Positions 29,284 through 38,080 of a stretch of DNA of 64,000 nucleotides are shown piece by piece. A program made the translations under genes and the position numbers. Position 1 is the first letter of the stretch, and each line of letters begins with the position of its first letter. The stretch spans positions 434,001 through 498,000 of the forward strand of contig NZ_FYDE01000004.1 in NCBI RefSeq assembly GCF_900186535.1, in the 5' to 3' direction. The notes beneath the pieces were generated by a model. It had not been told where the DNA came from, did no database searches, and was given only the letters and a program-made list of their open reading frames with translations. This stretch comes from Marasmitruncus massiliensis. GTDB lineage: Bacteria > Bacillota > Clostridia > Oscillospirales > Ruminococcaceae.

Positions 29284-30103
29284 TTGGCACCAGCCTCCAT
29301 AAGTATTGTTCAAACGGAATTCCTTCACGCGGGTCATTTTCGGAACTTAAATTTCCGAGAGCAAGTGAGATGAAATCTGCCGCCAGTTTGACGGCATCTG
29401 TCAAAGACATGCCGCGCATGACGGCACCGCAGAGAACGGATGCAAAGATATCACCGGTTCCGGAATAGCCAATACCTGTATCGGGATAGTTCAGCCGATA
29501 AACCGCCTGATGCTCAAGATCGATATGCAGAATTTGCGCCAGCTCTTTGCTTCTGCATCCGGTGACAATGATCTGCTTTAAAGTCTCGGAGGCGATTCCA
29601 GACGCAATCTTCAGAAAATTCTGATCGGACAGCTTGCTCCAGTCTGTATCAGGCGGCAGATCGGACAGCAAAAAAAGTTCGGTCGGGTTGGGCGTAATCA
29701 GGTGCGCGTGTGCCATCAGTCGCTTCATTTCACGGACATAGTTTTGGTCAAAACAGGAATACAACTCTCCCTCATCCCCCATAACAGGGTCAACCAAAAC
29801 AAATGCGTCGGGGTATTGGCTGATTAGTAGCTTGGCAATCATGGCAGGCTGGGCACCGCTGCCAAAAAAACCCGTGTAGATTGCGTCCGGACGCAGATTG
29901 CGCCGCTTCCAATGTTCCAGATAGGCCGGGACTTCGCCGGTTAAATCCAGATAAGAATAATCTCCGAAGCCGGTCTGATTAGAAAGGATTGCGGTAGACA
30001 GCGGAAGACAGTGATGCCCCATTGCCGACAGGATGGAGATTGCGGCGTTCAGTGAGCATCTGCCGATCCCGGAAAGGTCATGTACCGTCACAATACGCGG
30101 CAT
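29270..30103 (-). CDS. pdxY: Pyridoxal/pyridoxamine kinase (ribokinase-like)
   Basis: This 277-residue ribokinase-fold enzyme phosphorylates B6 vitamers to their 5'-phosphates. Visible motifs: IVTVHDLSGIGRCSLNAAI at the N terminus, ILSNQTGFGDYSY, LVDPVMGDEGELYS (about 115-128), ITPNPTELFLL and the anion-hole segment YSGTGDIFASVLCG near 230. Related enzymes can also accept hydroxymethylpyrimidine, so substrate is by family resemblance. It overlaps the S-component gene by 14 bases. A promoter with 17-base spacing lies just upstream. Confidence 0.85.
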   Translation of the reverse strand: MPRIVTVHDLSGIGRCSLNAAISILSAMGHHCLPLSTAILSNQTGFGDYSYLDLTGEVPAYLEHWKRRNLRPDAIYTGFFGSGAQPAMIAKLLISQYPDAFVLVDPVMGDEGELYSCFDQNYVREMKRLMAHAHLITPNPTELFLLSDLPPDTDWSKLSDQNFLKIASGIASETLKQIIVTGCRSKELAQILHIDLEHQAVYRLNYPDTGIGYSGTGDIFASVLCGAVMRGMSLTDAVKLAADFISLALGNLSSENDPREGIPFEQYLWRLVPNVSE

Positions 30104-30136
30104 AGGTCACCTATTCTTTCTCATCATATTAAATCC

Positions 30137-30165
30137 AGTATAAATTGGAGGAGAACGGTTTGCAA
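30137..30165 (-). promoter_or_regulatory. Probable sigma-A promoter of the pdxY operon
   Basis: On the minus strand, TTGCAA (30165-30160) and TATACT (30142-30137) are separated by exactly 17 bases. The transcript would start about 30 bases before the pdxY codon. The surrounding gap (30104-30540) otherwise holds an inverted repeat at 30194 and a terminator at 30392, and no gene. Confidence 0.5.
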
Positions 30166-30193
30166 ATTGGCAGGCCGCTTTCTTTCAAACTTA

Positions 30194-30217
30194 AAATTTG
30201 TGATTTATCACAAATTT
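30194..30217. repeat. 10-bp inverted repeat upstream of pdxY, possible operator
   Basis: AAATTTGTGA (30194-30203) and TCACAAATTT (30208-30217) are perfect complements with a 4-base loop and no T-run. It lies about 30 bases upstream of the predicted -35 box, a typical activator position. The regulator is unknown. Confidence 0.45.
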
Positions 30218-30391
30218 GATGCGATCATATTAAAAATAAATTGTAGTTATCACAATGAAACTGTCACGCCAGTTTAACCGGTTCGAAGCGAAATAAAAGC
30301 CTGATAAAATGAAAGGTTTGCACAAACCAGTTTTTTATTCATTTTATTAAAAATAAAGAATAGGACGTACGCCGCATATTTGCTCACAAAA

Positions 30392-30425
30392 TAAAAAGCA
30401 ACGCCGATTGCAGTCGGCGCTGCTT
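30392..30425 (-). terminator. Intrinsic terminator of the jelly-roll protein gene
   Basis: Read on the minus strand, AAGCAGCGCCGA and TCGGCGTTGCTT pair (one mismatch) and are followed by TTTATTTT. Confidence 0.8.
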
Positions 30426-30540
30426 TCTTGCAGCTTTAGGCGCCACAGGATGGTGACGCGGTTAAGAATTTTGAATGTCAGATTATATTGGGAGAGAGTT
30501 TGTTTCAGTCATGGAACGATTTACTTCTTTTCTTATATAC

Positions 30541-31080
30541 TTACTGCACGGAAAACGATACATCATCGAAGTCGACAAATTCTGTGGGACCGCCGGTGGT
30601 GACAGTAATATCAATTCTTGCCGCAGTCGTATTGCATGGAGCGACAGTCGTGATGATCTGATAAAAGCTGAATCCGGCAGTGGCAGGCAGGAATCCGGCA
30701 GGCACGGTGATAGCCCCGCCAAAAGCGTCTCCGTTCGGAGTTACAAAATGGACGGAAGCCGTGAACCCGGCGGTTGGAGCAAGCCCTTCCGCACGTGCGA
30801 ACAGGGAAAGCACATAGGCCCGCCCGCCCGCTACATTCGGGATAAGTTGTGTCAGGTTCGCCCCGTTTTGGAGCGTGACGGAAGAAGTACCGGAGTGTAC
30901 GCGCCCGGGCGTTGTATTCTGAGCTACCAGGGTGGGCGTTGTTGTGGTCCAGCCCGTAGGAACGGTTCCTGTAAAAGATTCCATCCCGCCGTTTACGACC
31001 AGCTCACCGCATCTGACAGGAACGATCGGCTCCGGAATGGGGCAGCAGCGGGAGGATGCGTTTGTGCAACATAAAGACAT
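30541..31080 (-). CDS. Cys-led jelly-roll (NTTRR-F1/carbohydrate-binding-like) protein
   Basis: This is a 179-residue protein with a perfect AGGAGG site eight bases before ATG. The first 25 residues hold five cysteines (SLCCTNASSRCC, then VRCGEL). The rest is a single beta-sandwich of the kind seen in exosporium and surface proteins (LVVNGGMESFTGTVPTGWT at about 27-45, then VHSGTSSVTLQNGANLTQLI, ending EFVDFDDVSFSVQ). There is no signal peptide. Related domains occur on spore or cell surface proteins, so a spore-coat or exosporium role is plausible but inferred. It is monocistronic. Confidence 0.6.
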   Translation of the reverse strand: MSLCCTNASSRCCPIPEPIVPVRCGELVVNGGMESFTGTVPTGWTTTTPTLVAQNTTPGRVHSGTSSVTLQNGANLTQLIPNVAGGRAYVLSLFARAEGLAPTAGFTASVHFVTPNGDAFGGAITVPAGFLPATAGFSFYQIITTVAPCNTTAARIDITVTTGGPTEFVDFDDVSFSVQ

Positions 31081-31231
31081 TCTTATACCTCCTTATGAGA
31101 TTCATTACATGTTCTTTTCATTCAGACAGAGGAACGTTATCTATCCAAAACATCTTATGCCAGAAACTTGATATGCGTTCAGGTTCCCGGCCGCCCGGGG
31201 GCGCCGTTTGCCTGCGGCATGAATAGCAAAA
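31081..31231. other. Intergenic stretch without a gene
   Basis: The region between the jelly-roll gene and the hemerythrin terminator holds the ribosome site for the former and a GC-rich patch near 31185-31220. I see no ORF or RNA gene. A further 170 bases between the terminator and the hemerythrin stop are also empty. Confidence 0.4.
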
Positions 31232-31263
31232 TAAAAAAGGAGACCGCAGTGGCTGCGGTCTCC
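31232..31263 (-). terminator. Intrinsic terminator downstream of bacteriohemerythrin
   Basis: The perfect 11-bp stem GGAGACCGCAG/CTGCGGTCTCC has a 3-base loop and is followed on the minus strand by TTTTTTAT. Confidence 0.88.
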
Positions 31264-31431
31264 TGACTGTGAAGAACGTTGCGTCAATATTTACCGGTCA
31301 ATGGATAATGGGGTTCCGGAATGGCCTTGGCTTTCTGGTTACTGACTGTGAAAACAGAAAGACGGTCCCTTTTTCTCTGTTTCCCCGTATCAATAAGACG
31401 TCAATATAAGGCCGTATTTACCATGAAGAGG

Positions 31432-31839
31432 CTATGCCCCTTTTGTTCTCAGATGCATTGCAACTTTGACGTCCTCTTTTTTGATGTGATTAATCAGCCA
31501 TGATGCAATAACGCTGTTCACTTTGGCCACCAGCTGAATGGTTGCACCTTCTTTATCAAATTCCGCCTGAATTTGCTTCACCGATTGTTTAAAGTCTTCA
31601 TGATACTGCTTGTGCTGAGCATAGCCCGGATAGCCGTACTTTTTCTGAAGCGTTTCCTCATCGCCAAAATGGCGTGTTATGTAATCGCTCAGAAATTTCA
31701 GGGTATTTCCGATTTCGGACCGGCCTTTTCCCTTTGCACAGGATTCCAACAGATCATTGATTGCCTGAATCAATGCCTGATGCTGCTTGTCAATCGCGGT
31801 ATTCCCGGTTTCCAAGTCTTTTGTCCATGCGTACGCCAA
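31432..31839 (-). CDS. Bacteriohemerythrin
   Basis: This protein of about 135 residues has the hemerythrin four-helix fold with the diiron ligands in place: WTKDLETGNTAIDKQHQAL near the start, HFGDEE, HKQYHEDF and INHIKKEDVKV at the end. It reversibly binds oxygen at a non-haem diiron site; in anaerobes it is linked to oxygen handling or aerotaxis. The TTG at 31839 gives the family-typical start MAYAWTKDLETGN and lies nine bases from AGGAG; a TTG at 31848 abuts that site. It is a single gene with its own terminator. Confidence 0.92.
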   Translation of the reverse strand: MAYAWTKDLETGNTAIDKQHQALIQAINDLLESCAKGKGRSEIGNTLKFLSDYITRHFGDEETLQKKYGYPGYAQHKQYHEDFKQSVKQIQAEFDKEGATIQLVAKVNSVIASWLINHIKKEDVKVAMHLRTKGA

Positions 31840-31978
31840 GTTGATCAACTCCTGCTCTATTATATATTATTGAATACCGATCACAATACAAAAACGAATA
31901 GGATCATCCTTCGGGCCGCAGTTTCATTTATGATTATGATTAATATACCTTTTTTGTAGAATTTTGTCAATCGGTTTG

Positions 31979-32713
31979 TCAGATCACAATGCCGCCGTTA
32001 GGGCTGATTACCTGCCCGGTGATGAAATCACCCTGTTCCGAAGCAAGGAACAGAATCAACCCCGCAATATCTGCCGGGCTGCCAATCATGCCCAAAGGGG
32101 TTTCTTCACACAGCGCGTCTACGGCAGCCTGATCCAACTGAGCGTTCATTTCAGTAGAAACTGCGCCCGGAGCAACACAGTTGACCGTAATTTTTGACGG
32201 CCCGAGCTCTTTTGCGAGCGCTTTGGTAAACCCGATTACCGCAGCCTTGGATGCGGAGTAATGCACCTCGCAGGAAGCGCCTGAAATGCCCCAGATGGAC
32301 GAGAGATTGATGATTTTACCCGATCTGCGGCGAATCATCTGTGGAAGCACCGCCTGGGCGGTATAAAACATCCCGTCCATATTGACAGCGAACATCCGCC
32401 GCCATTCGTCGCCGGTGATATCGGTAAACAGCTTTTGCTGGGCGATACCCGCGTTGTTGACAAGCACATCGATCTGGCCGAAACGCGCAGTAACCTGACG
32501 CACCATGGCGTCCACCTGAATCCGGTCTGAAACATCCGCGCAGAAAACAGCGCAGTCCGCCCCCGTATTTTCCAGCTCTTTTTGCAGGGTTTGGGCTGCC
32601 TCGCGGTGAGTATAATAGTTGATGGCCACACGATATCCCGCGTACGCAAACTGTGTTGCGGTTTTGGCCCCGATGCCGCGGGATGCGCCGGTAATCAAAA
32701 CGGTTTTTGACAT
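31979..32713 (-). CDS. Short-chain dehydrogenase/reductase (FabG-like)
   Basis: This 244-residue SDR has the cofactor motif TGASRGIGAKTA at about 8-19, NNAGIA at about 86-91, the catalytic Ser in NLSSIWG, and YSASK (Tyr-x-x-x-Lys). The sequence is closest in layout to 3-oxoacyl-ACP reductases, but it is away from other fatty acid genes, so the substrate is open. The ATG at 32713 has GGGAGG eight bases upstream. The terminator of the upstream ireB gene separates it from that unit. Confidence 0.85.
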   Translation of the reverse strand: MSKTVLITGASRGIGAKTATQFAYAGYRVAINYYTHREAAQTLQKELENTGADCAVFCADVSDRIQVDAMVRQVTARFGQIDVLVNNAGIAQQKLFTDITGDEWRRMFAVNMDGMFYTAQAVLPQMIRRRSGKIINLSSIWGISGASCEVHYSASKAAVIGFTKALAKELGPSKITVNCVAPGAVSTEMNAQLDQAAVDALCEETPLGMIGSPADIAGLILFLASEQGDFITGQVISPNGGIVI

Positions 32714-32727
32714 GATGAAGCCTCCCA

Positions 32728-32759
32728 AAAATAAAAAGCTCCCGCCGAACGACGGGAGC
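32728..32759 (-). terminator. Intrinsic terminator of ireB
   Basis: On the minus strand the GCTCCCG/CGGGAGC stem (32738-32744 with 32753-32759) is followed by TTTTTATTTTT. Confidence 0.85.
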
Positions 32760-32772
32760 GGAGCAAAACCAA

Positions 32773-33018
32773 TTAATCGTCCAGATAATTTTTGACGAGC
32801 AGCTGCAGCAATTCATCGCGATCAATTTTTCTGATCAGTGCTCTGGCGTTGTTATGCGTTGTAATATAGGTCGGGTCTTCTGAAAGGATGTAACCCACGA
32901 TTTGATTGATTGGGTTATACCCTTTCTGACGGAGCGCGTCATAAACCGTTGTCAGGATTTCCTTGAGCTGCTGCTCCTTGTCCTCATGAATCGAAAACGA
33001 TATGGTTGGCTCGTGCAT
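32773..33018 (-). CDS. ireB: IreB-family regulatory phosphoprotein (UPF0297)
   Basis: This 81-residue protein is near-identical in pattern to the IreB/YrzL family ([40 protein letters not shown]). In enterococci IreB is a small substrate of the Ser/Thr kinase IreK. It is usually next to ruvX and a DUF1292 gene; here it stands alone with its own terminator. No kinase gene is in the window. Confidence 0.93.
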   Translation of the reverse strand: MHEPTISFSIHEDKEQQLKEILTTVYDALRQKGYNPINQIVGYILSEDPTYITTHNNARALIRKIDRDELLQLLVKNYLDD

Positions 33019-33134
33019 TACATCACCCCTTTTCTTTTCTCTATTTTACAACATATTTCGCTAGGAGGCAAGGATAATCAGAAAATTTATCTTCTGAAAT
33101 AGTCTATGATATTCAAAGCCGGAATATACGTTTA

Positions 33135-33164
33135 GCGGGAGCCGGCTGGATAGCCGGCTCCCGC
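33135..33164. terminator. Hairpin after pheT
   Basis: The perfect 13-bp stem GCGGGAGCCGGCT/AGCCGGCTCCCGC has a 4-base loop and lies ten bases beyond the pheT stop. There is no U-run, so it may protect the 3' end or work with another factor. Confidence 0.6.
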
Positions 33165-33174
33165 ATGCAGTTTG

Positions 33175-35556
33175 TCAGGAACGGATTTCGGCACCGATGG
33201 ATTTGAGCGCTTTCAGCGCACGCTTCACTGCGGCGTCGGCCTCCTCGTCAGTCAGGGTGCGGTCCGCGGCACGAAGCACCAGATTGTAGGCGACGCTTTT
33301 TTTGCCGGTTTCTACCTGCGCGCCGCGATAAACGTCAAACAACCTGATCTCTTCGAGGATGGCGCCAACCGCTGTTTTGATCGTTTTCTGCAGTTCCGCG
33401 ACCGGAAGCGCGTCGTCGCAGAGCAGCGCCAAATCACGGGTTGAAGCGGGGAACTTGGGCAGCGGGCGGTACCCCTTTTCCGGTGTGATAGTTTGGAACA
33501 TCGCCTTCATATCCAGGCAGGCAACATACGCCCTCGTCCCGACTGCGTAGTTTTCAAGAACGGTGGGATGGATTTCTCCGATTTCGCCGAGCGACGTCCC
33601 TCCAATACGGATTGCCGCGCACCGTCCGGGATGGAAGGTCGGATGGTCTTTTTTGGCTGTGAATTCGCAGCCTTCGATACCAAGCACCTCCAGAAGCATT
33701 TCCACGATGCCCTTCAGGCTGAAGAAGTCATGCTCTTCGCCATACATTCCCATGACGACCATCGGATTTTCTTCCGGAAGCGGTTCTCCGCTTTTGGGGA
33801 TATAAACGTTCCCGATTTCATAAAGAGCAGCCGCTTTGTTCCGGTTGTTATAGTTGCGGGAAAGCACCTCGAGCATGGACGGGACAATTGTCGTGCGCAT
33901 TACGCTGGTATCTTCGCCGAGCGGGTTGCTGATGACTACACAATTTCGGTACGAGCTGTCCGCGGGCAGGTTGATTTTGTCATAATACTTCGGGCTGATA
34001 AACGAATAGGTCGAAACCTCATAAAGCCCCTGCGCCTGGAGTATGCGGTTGATGCTGCGCTCAAACTTCTGCTCCGGGGTATATTTTCCGTTGGCGACGC
34101 CGCGAATCGCGGTAACCGGTATTTTATCGTAACCATAGAATCGCGCGATTTCTTCGGAAATATCAGCCTTGTGCTCCAGATCGCTGCGGAAGGAGGGCGG
34201 AATGACATCGTCTCCATCAATTTTGCATTCCAGCCGGGTGAGGATACGGTGCATTTCTTCGACCGGCACATCAATCCCGATAAAACGGTTGATCCAATCC
34301 GGTTCCAGGGGAATGCGGCGTTCCTGACGGCTGGAATGGTCGACATCGATCATCCCGCCGACGACTTCACCGGCTTCCAGCAGTTCCACCAGTTCACAGG
34401 CGCGTTCCACGGCGGGAATACAGGTTTCCGGGTCGAGCTGTTTTTCAAAACGTCCGGACGCTTCCGTGCGCATGCCGAGCTTTTTGGCGGTAGTCCGAAC
34501 GGATGAGCCATTGAAGCAGGCGGATTCAAACACGATGGTATTGGTGTCGTCGGCAATTCCGCTGTATTCGCCGCCCATGACGCCCGCGACCGCAGAGGGC
34601 TTCTTTACGTCTGCGATTACCAGCATGTCGGGTGTCAGGGTACGCTGAACCCCATCGAGCGTTTCCAGCGTTTCACCCTCGTGCGCGCGGCGTACAATGA
34701 TCTTCCCGCCATCTACAAATTTGTAATCGAATGCATGCATCGGCTGGCCGTATTCCAGCATGACATAGTTGGTGATGTCGACGATATTGTTGATTGGGCG
34801 GACACCGGAGGCACGCAGGCGTTCCCGCATCCAGCGGGGCGACGGGCCGATCTTGATATTTTTCACCATACGGGCCACATACCGCGGGCAAAGGTCCGGC
34901 GCGGTGACATCCACTCCCAGCAGAGAATGGATGTCACCCTCTGTTTTGCGAATGACAGGCGCTTTGATGTTCAGCGGACGGTCGAATGTAATTGCCGCTT
35001 CCCGCGCAAGCCCTGTCACAGAGAGACAGTCCGGGCGGTTGGAGGTAATTTCGAATTCCACGCAGATGTCGTCCAACCCGATGGCGGACTGGATGTCCTG
35101 ACCCGGCTTCAGGTCCGGTTCCTGAATGATAAAAATGCCGTCCTCAATCGCATAGGGGAAATCATGGACGGTCAGCCCGAGTTCACTCAGGGAACAGAGC
35201 ATGCCGTTGGATTCCACCCCGCGCAGTTTTCCTTTTTTAATGTGCTTTCCGCCGGGCAGGTCGGAATCGTGAAGCGCCGCCGGGACAAAATCACCGGCAT
35301 GGACATTCTGCGCGCCGGTAACAATCTGGACGTTTTCACCGGTGCCGACGTCTATCTGGCAGATAAACATGTGGTCTGAGTCGGGATGGCGTACAATTTC
35401 CGCCACTTTGCCGACGACCACATTGCGGATTTCGCTGCCTTCCTGTTCCCAGCCCTCTACTTTGGAACCGGACATCGTCATTGCTTCCGCGAATTCACGC
35501 GGGGTTACATGCCCGACGTCCACATAGTCGGACAGCCATTTCATTGATAAATTCAT
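33175..35556 (-). CDS. pheT: Phenylalanyl-tRNA synthetase beta subunit
   Basis: This 793-residue subunit of the alpha2-beta2 synthetase charges tRNA-Phe. Domains in order: N-terminal segment with MKWLSDYVDV, tRNA-binding domain (about 40-150, with GTGENVQIVTGAQNV), B3/B4 editing domain, B5 domain, catalytic-like core, and the C-terminal FDX-ACB anticodon-binding domain (KFPASTRDLALLCDDALPV at about 705-723). Length is normal. It is 34 bases from pheS, in the T-box-controlled operon. Confidence 0.97.
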   Translation of the reverse strand: MNLSMKWLSDYVDVGHVTPREFAEAMTMSGSKVEGWEQEGSEIRNVVVGKVAEIVRHPDSDHMFICQIDVGTGENVQIVTGAQNVHAGDFVPAALHDSDLPGGKHIKKGKLRGVESNGMLCSLSELGLTVHDFPYAIEDGIFIIQEPDLKPGQDIQSAIGLDDICVEFEITSNRPDCLSVTGLAREAAITFDRPLNIKAPVIRKTEGDIHSLLGVDVTAPDLCPRYVARMVKNIKIGPSPRWMRERLRASGVRPINNIVDITNYVMLEYGQPMHAFDYKFVDGGKIIVRRAHEGETLETLDGVQRTLTPDMLVIADVKKPSAVAGVMGGEYSGIADDTNTIVFESACFNGSSVRTTAKKLGMRTEASGRFEKQLDPETCIPAVERACELVELLEAGEVVGGMIDVDHSSRQERRIPLEPDWINRFIGIDVPVEEMHRILTRLECKIDGDDVIPPSFRSDLEHKADISEEIARFYGYDKIPVTAIRGVANGKYTPEQKFERSINRILQAQGLYEVSTYSFISPKYYDKINLPADSSYRNCVVISNPLGEDTSVMRTTIVPSMLEVLSRNYNNRNKAAALYEIGNVYIPKSGEPLPEENPMVVMGMYGEEHDFFSLKGIVEMLLEVLGIEGCEFTAKKDHPTFHPGRCAAIRIGGTSLGEIGEIHPTVLENYAVGTRAYVACLDMKAMFQTITPEKGYRPLPKFPASTRDLALLCDDALPVAELQKTIKTAVGAILEEIRLFDVYRGAQVETGKKSVAYNLVLRAADRTLTDEEADAAVKRALKALKSIGAEIRS

Positions 35557-35590
35557 GTTGCAAACCTCCGTACACTATTTTCAGCAGCGA

Positions 35591-36610
35591 TTAAAACTGA
35601 TCCAGGAAACGAACGTCGTTTTCATAGAACAGACGCAGGTCGTCAATGTTGTAACGGCGCATGACGATTCGTTCCAAACCGATTCCGAAAGCAAAACCGC
35701 TGTATTCTTCGGGGTCGATGCCGCAGATGGAGAGAACATTGGGGTGCACCATGCCGCAGCCGAGAACTTCGATCCATCCTTCTCCCTTGCAAAGGCGGCA
35801 GCCTTCGCCGTGACAGGAAAAGCACTGCACATCCAGTTCGGCGGAAGGTTCGGTGAACGGGAAGTGGTGCGGACGGAAGCGGACAACAGATTCTTCCCCG
35901 TAAAGGCGCTTGACAAACATTTCAAGCGTCCCCTTCAGATCGGCCATGGTAACATCTTTGTCGACTACAAGGCCCTCGATCTGGTGGAACAGCGGGGAAT
36001 GGGTGGCGTCAACCGCGTCCGAGCGGTAAACCCGGCCCGGCGCGATAATCCGGATCGGCGGCTTCTGCTTTTCCATTGTACGCACCTGGACAGGCGAGGT
36101 CTGGGTACGCAGAACCACATTATCCGAAATGTAGAAGGTGTCCTGTGTATCACGTGCAGGGTGGTTTTTGGGGATATTCAGGGCTTCAAAGTTGTAATAA
36201 TCCAGTTCCACCTCGGGGCCTTCCGCAATGGAAAATCCCATCCCAAGGAAAATCTCTTTCACTTCGTCCAGAACCTTTGTCAGAGGATGCGCTTTTCCGA
36301 GCGGCATCGCTTTTCCGGGCATTGTGACATCCAGATGCTCCGATTCCAGCTTCTTTTGCTGGACCGCAAGTTTGATTTCCGCGGCTTTTTGATCAATCAG
36401 CTGTTCAATTGCGGTACGCACTTCGTTTGCGAGCTGGCCGACCTTGGGCCTTTCCTCAGCGGAAAGCGAACCCATCTGCTTTAAGATCGCGGTCAGTTCC
36501 CCCTTTTTGCCAAGATATCTGACACGCAGTTCCTCCAGCAGCTTGGGGTCGCTGACAGCCGCCAACGACTGGGCGGCCTGCTCCTGAATTGTTTTCAGCG
36601 CGTTTAACAT
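35591..36610 (-). CDS. pheS: Phenylalanyl-tRNA synthetase alpha subunit
   Basis: This catalytic subunit of about 339 residues has an N-terminal coiled coil (about 1-90) and a class II core with motif 2 ([20 protein letters not shown]) and motif 3 ([16 protein letters not shown]). The start is uncertain: ATGs at 36622, 36619 and 36610 are in frame. The AAAGGA site at 36622-36627 best suits 36610, with spacing of about 10. It is the first gene of the pheS-pheT operon, directly behind the T-box leader. Confidence 0.96.
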   Translation of the reverse strand: MLNALKTIQEQAAQSLAAVSDPKLLEELRVRYLGKKGELTAILKQMGSLSAEERPKVGQLANEVRTAIEQLIDQKAAEIKLAVQQKKLESEHLDVTMPGKAMPLGKAHPLTKVLDEVKEIFLGMGFSIAEGPEVELDYYNFEALNIPKNHPARDTQDTFYISDNVVLRTQTSPVQVRTMEKQKPPIRIIAPGRVYRSDAVDATHSPLFHQIEGLVVDKDVTMADLKGTLEMFVKRLYGEESVVRFRPHHFPFTEPSAELDVQCFSCHGEGCRLCKGEGWIEVLGCGMVHPNVLSICGIDPEEYSGFAFGIGLERIVMRRYNIDDLRLFYENDVRFLDQF

Positions 36611-36660
36611 GTTTGTCATCATCCTTTATCGCATATTTTTCCGGATAATCTGCATAAACT

Positions 36661-36905
36661 AAAAAAGCTACCCGCCCCAAAAGGGACGAATAGCATAACA
36701 GCATCCGTGGTACCACCCAAATTTCCGGCAAAGCCGGACACTTTCGCGCCGTTTAACGAGGCGAACCGTCACCGCCTACTCCAATTTCAGCAGCGCCGCT
36801 CACGGGTGAACTTCACAAGCATTCGCCGCAGCCTGCTTTCAGCCGGTGACAGGCCTCTCTGATGCGGTTAGGGACATGCTACTCTCCCGATCTGTGCGTT
36901 TTTCA
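36661..36905 (-). ncRNA. T-box riboswitch leader of pheST, Phe (UUC) specifier
   Basis: The T-box sequence TTTGGGTGGTACCACGGATG is read on the minus strand at 36720-36700. It is followed by a terminator stem (36667-36694, GCTATTCGTCCC with GGGGCGGGTAGC) and a T-run (36666-36661). Upstream is stem I with AGAGAGG and the specifier region GTTCACCCGTGAGC. The codon in the specifier position just before ACC is TTC (36810-36808), a Phe codon, matching the regulated genes. Uncharged tRNA-Phe should favour the antiterminator and switch on pheST. Confidence 0.93.
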
Positions 36906-36911
36906 AATTTA

Positions 36912-36940
36912 ATATTAACATATGGTTGAAAAAAATGCAA
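36912..36940 (-). promoter_or_regulatory. Probable promoter of the pheST T-box transcript
   Basis: On the minus strand, TTGCAT (36940-36935) and TAATAT (36917-36912) are separated by 17 bases, just ahead of the T-box leader. The boxes match consensus at four of six positions each. Confidence 0.45.
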
Positions 36941-36979
36941 GCGGGAATCAATTGTGATGGAAAGTTCATAATTACGCCC

Positions 36980-37007
36980 TTGAATTTTTTGGCAAACGCT
37001 GTATTAT
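36980..37007 (+). promoter_or_regulatory. Probable promoter of the RING/zinc-ribbon protein gene
   Basis: TTGAAT (36980-36985) and TATTAT (37002-37007) have a 16-base spacer, about 45 bases before the predicted start at 37053. It is divergent from the pheST promoter. Confidence 0.45.
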
Positions 37008-37052
37008 AAACTGATAGAAGTATGCTTAAGCATGAATTCGGGAGTTGATCTT

Positions 37053-38048
37053 TTGGCAAACTATGTAGGCGTGCATTGCCCTGTCTGCGACAAACGTTTT
37101 GCGGATGGCGATGACATTGTAGTATGCCCCATCTGCGGGGCTCCGCATCATCGGGAATGTTATCAGAAAACCGGACACTGCGCTCTGGAAGAACTGCATC
37201 TGAAAGGGCATACATGGCAGGCTTCTGAAAAACAGGCGCAGACGGATGGGAACGGAGCGCCAGGGGAGGCCGTCTGCCCGGCCTGCGGTGCTCACAATCC
37301 CCGAAGCGGTATCTTCTGCCAGGTGTGCGGCGCTCCTTTGGGACATGGCGGCGAGGGAAGAATGGCCAACCCTTACGGAAACCCGTTTGCGAAAGGGAAC
37401 GCAGCGTCCGGTACGGCCTATACGGCGGCTTTCGGCGGGCTGTCCCCCGATGAGGAAATCGAAGAGGAGAGTGCGCGGGATATTGCGCTTTTTATCGGCA
37501 ACAACTCTTACTATTTTCTTCCCCGCTTTAAGCTGCTCAGCAGACACGGCGGCATCACCTTTAACTGGGCGGCGCTGCTGTTTCATGCATTTTATTTCTT
37601 ATATCGAAAAATGTATCTGGCCGGGGCGTGCATTTTTGGCGTCTTGCTGCTCACCTATATTCCGGAATTTATGACATTGAAGGAACAGACTTTTTATCTG
37701 ATGCAGAATATGGCCGACCTGTTTAACGGAAACCCCGTGGCGGAGTTTGTCCCCACGGAACATCTGTGGGCATACAAGGTGGTTCCTGTCATCACGTCGC
37801 TGCGCATTATGATGATGGCCGTGCTTTCAATGTTTGCAAACCGGATTTATATGAGGCATGTTCTGACCCGCGTGCGCCAGATCAGAGAACATTTTTCAGA
37901 TGAGTCCGGCAGGATCAATGACGGGCCTTATGTGAAAGAACTTTCCAGTCAGGGAAGAACGATGGGTGCCGGCTGGATGGTGTTACTTGTTGTAACTTAT
38001 TTCATCGTTTCCACGGCGATTAAGATGCTGTTTGTCCTGCTTGGATGA
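37053..38048 (+). CDS. Membrane protein with prokaryotic RING-finger and zinc-ribbon domains
   Basis: This is a protein of about 331 residues. The N terminus has a RING-finger-like zinc domain (HCPVCDKRF, then CPICGAPHHRECYQKTGHC, about 8-45). A zinc ribbon follows (VCPACGAHNPRSG, then FCQVCGAPLG, about 75-98), then a linker. A C-terminal membrane region of about four helices resembles DUF2628 (GGITFNWAALLFHAFYFLYR). A TTG at 37053 is eight bases from GGGAG, while ATG 37032 lacks a ribosome site. The family is common in Clostridia and its function is unknown. It lies just upstream of galU, likely co-transcribed. Confidence 0.75.
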   Translation: MANYVGVHCPVCDKRFADGDDIVVCPICGAPHHRECYQKTGHCALEELHLKGHTWQASEKQAQTDGNGAPGEAVCPACGAHNPRSGIFCQVCGAPLGHGGEGRMANPYGNPFAKGNAASGTAYTAAFGGLSPDEEIEEESARDIALFIGNNSYYFLPRFKLLSRHGGITFNWAALLFHAFYFLYRKMYLAGACIFGVLLLTYIPEFMTLKEQTFYLMQNMADLFNGNPVAEFVPTEHLWAYKVVPVITSLRIMMMAVLSMFANRIYMRHVLTRVRQIREHFSDESGRINDGPYVKELSSQGRTMGAGWMVLLVVTYFIVSTAIKMLFVLLG

Positions 38049-38080
38049 TGATTTCAAGTCAGAAATATGGAGGATTTCCA

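Noticed and set aside
33493-34506. 337-codon plus-strand ORF opposite pheT
   Set aside because: It is a shadow of pheT with no ribosome site; pheT is unambiguous.
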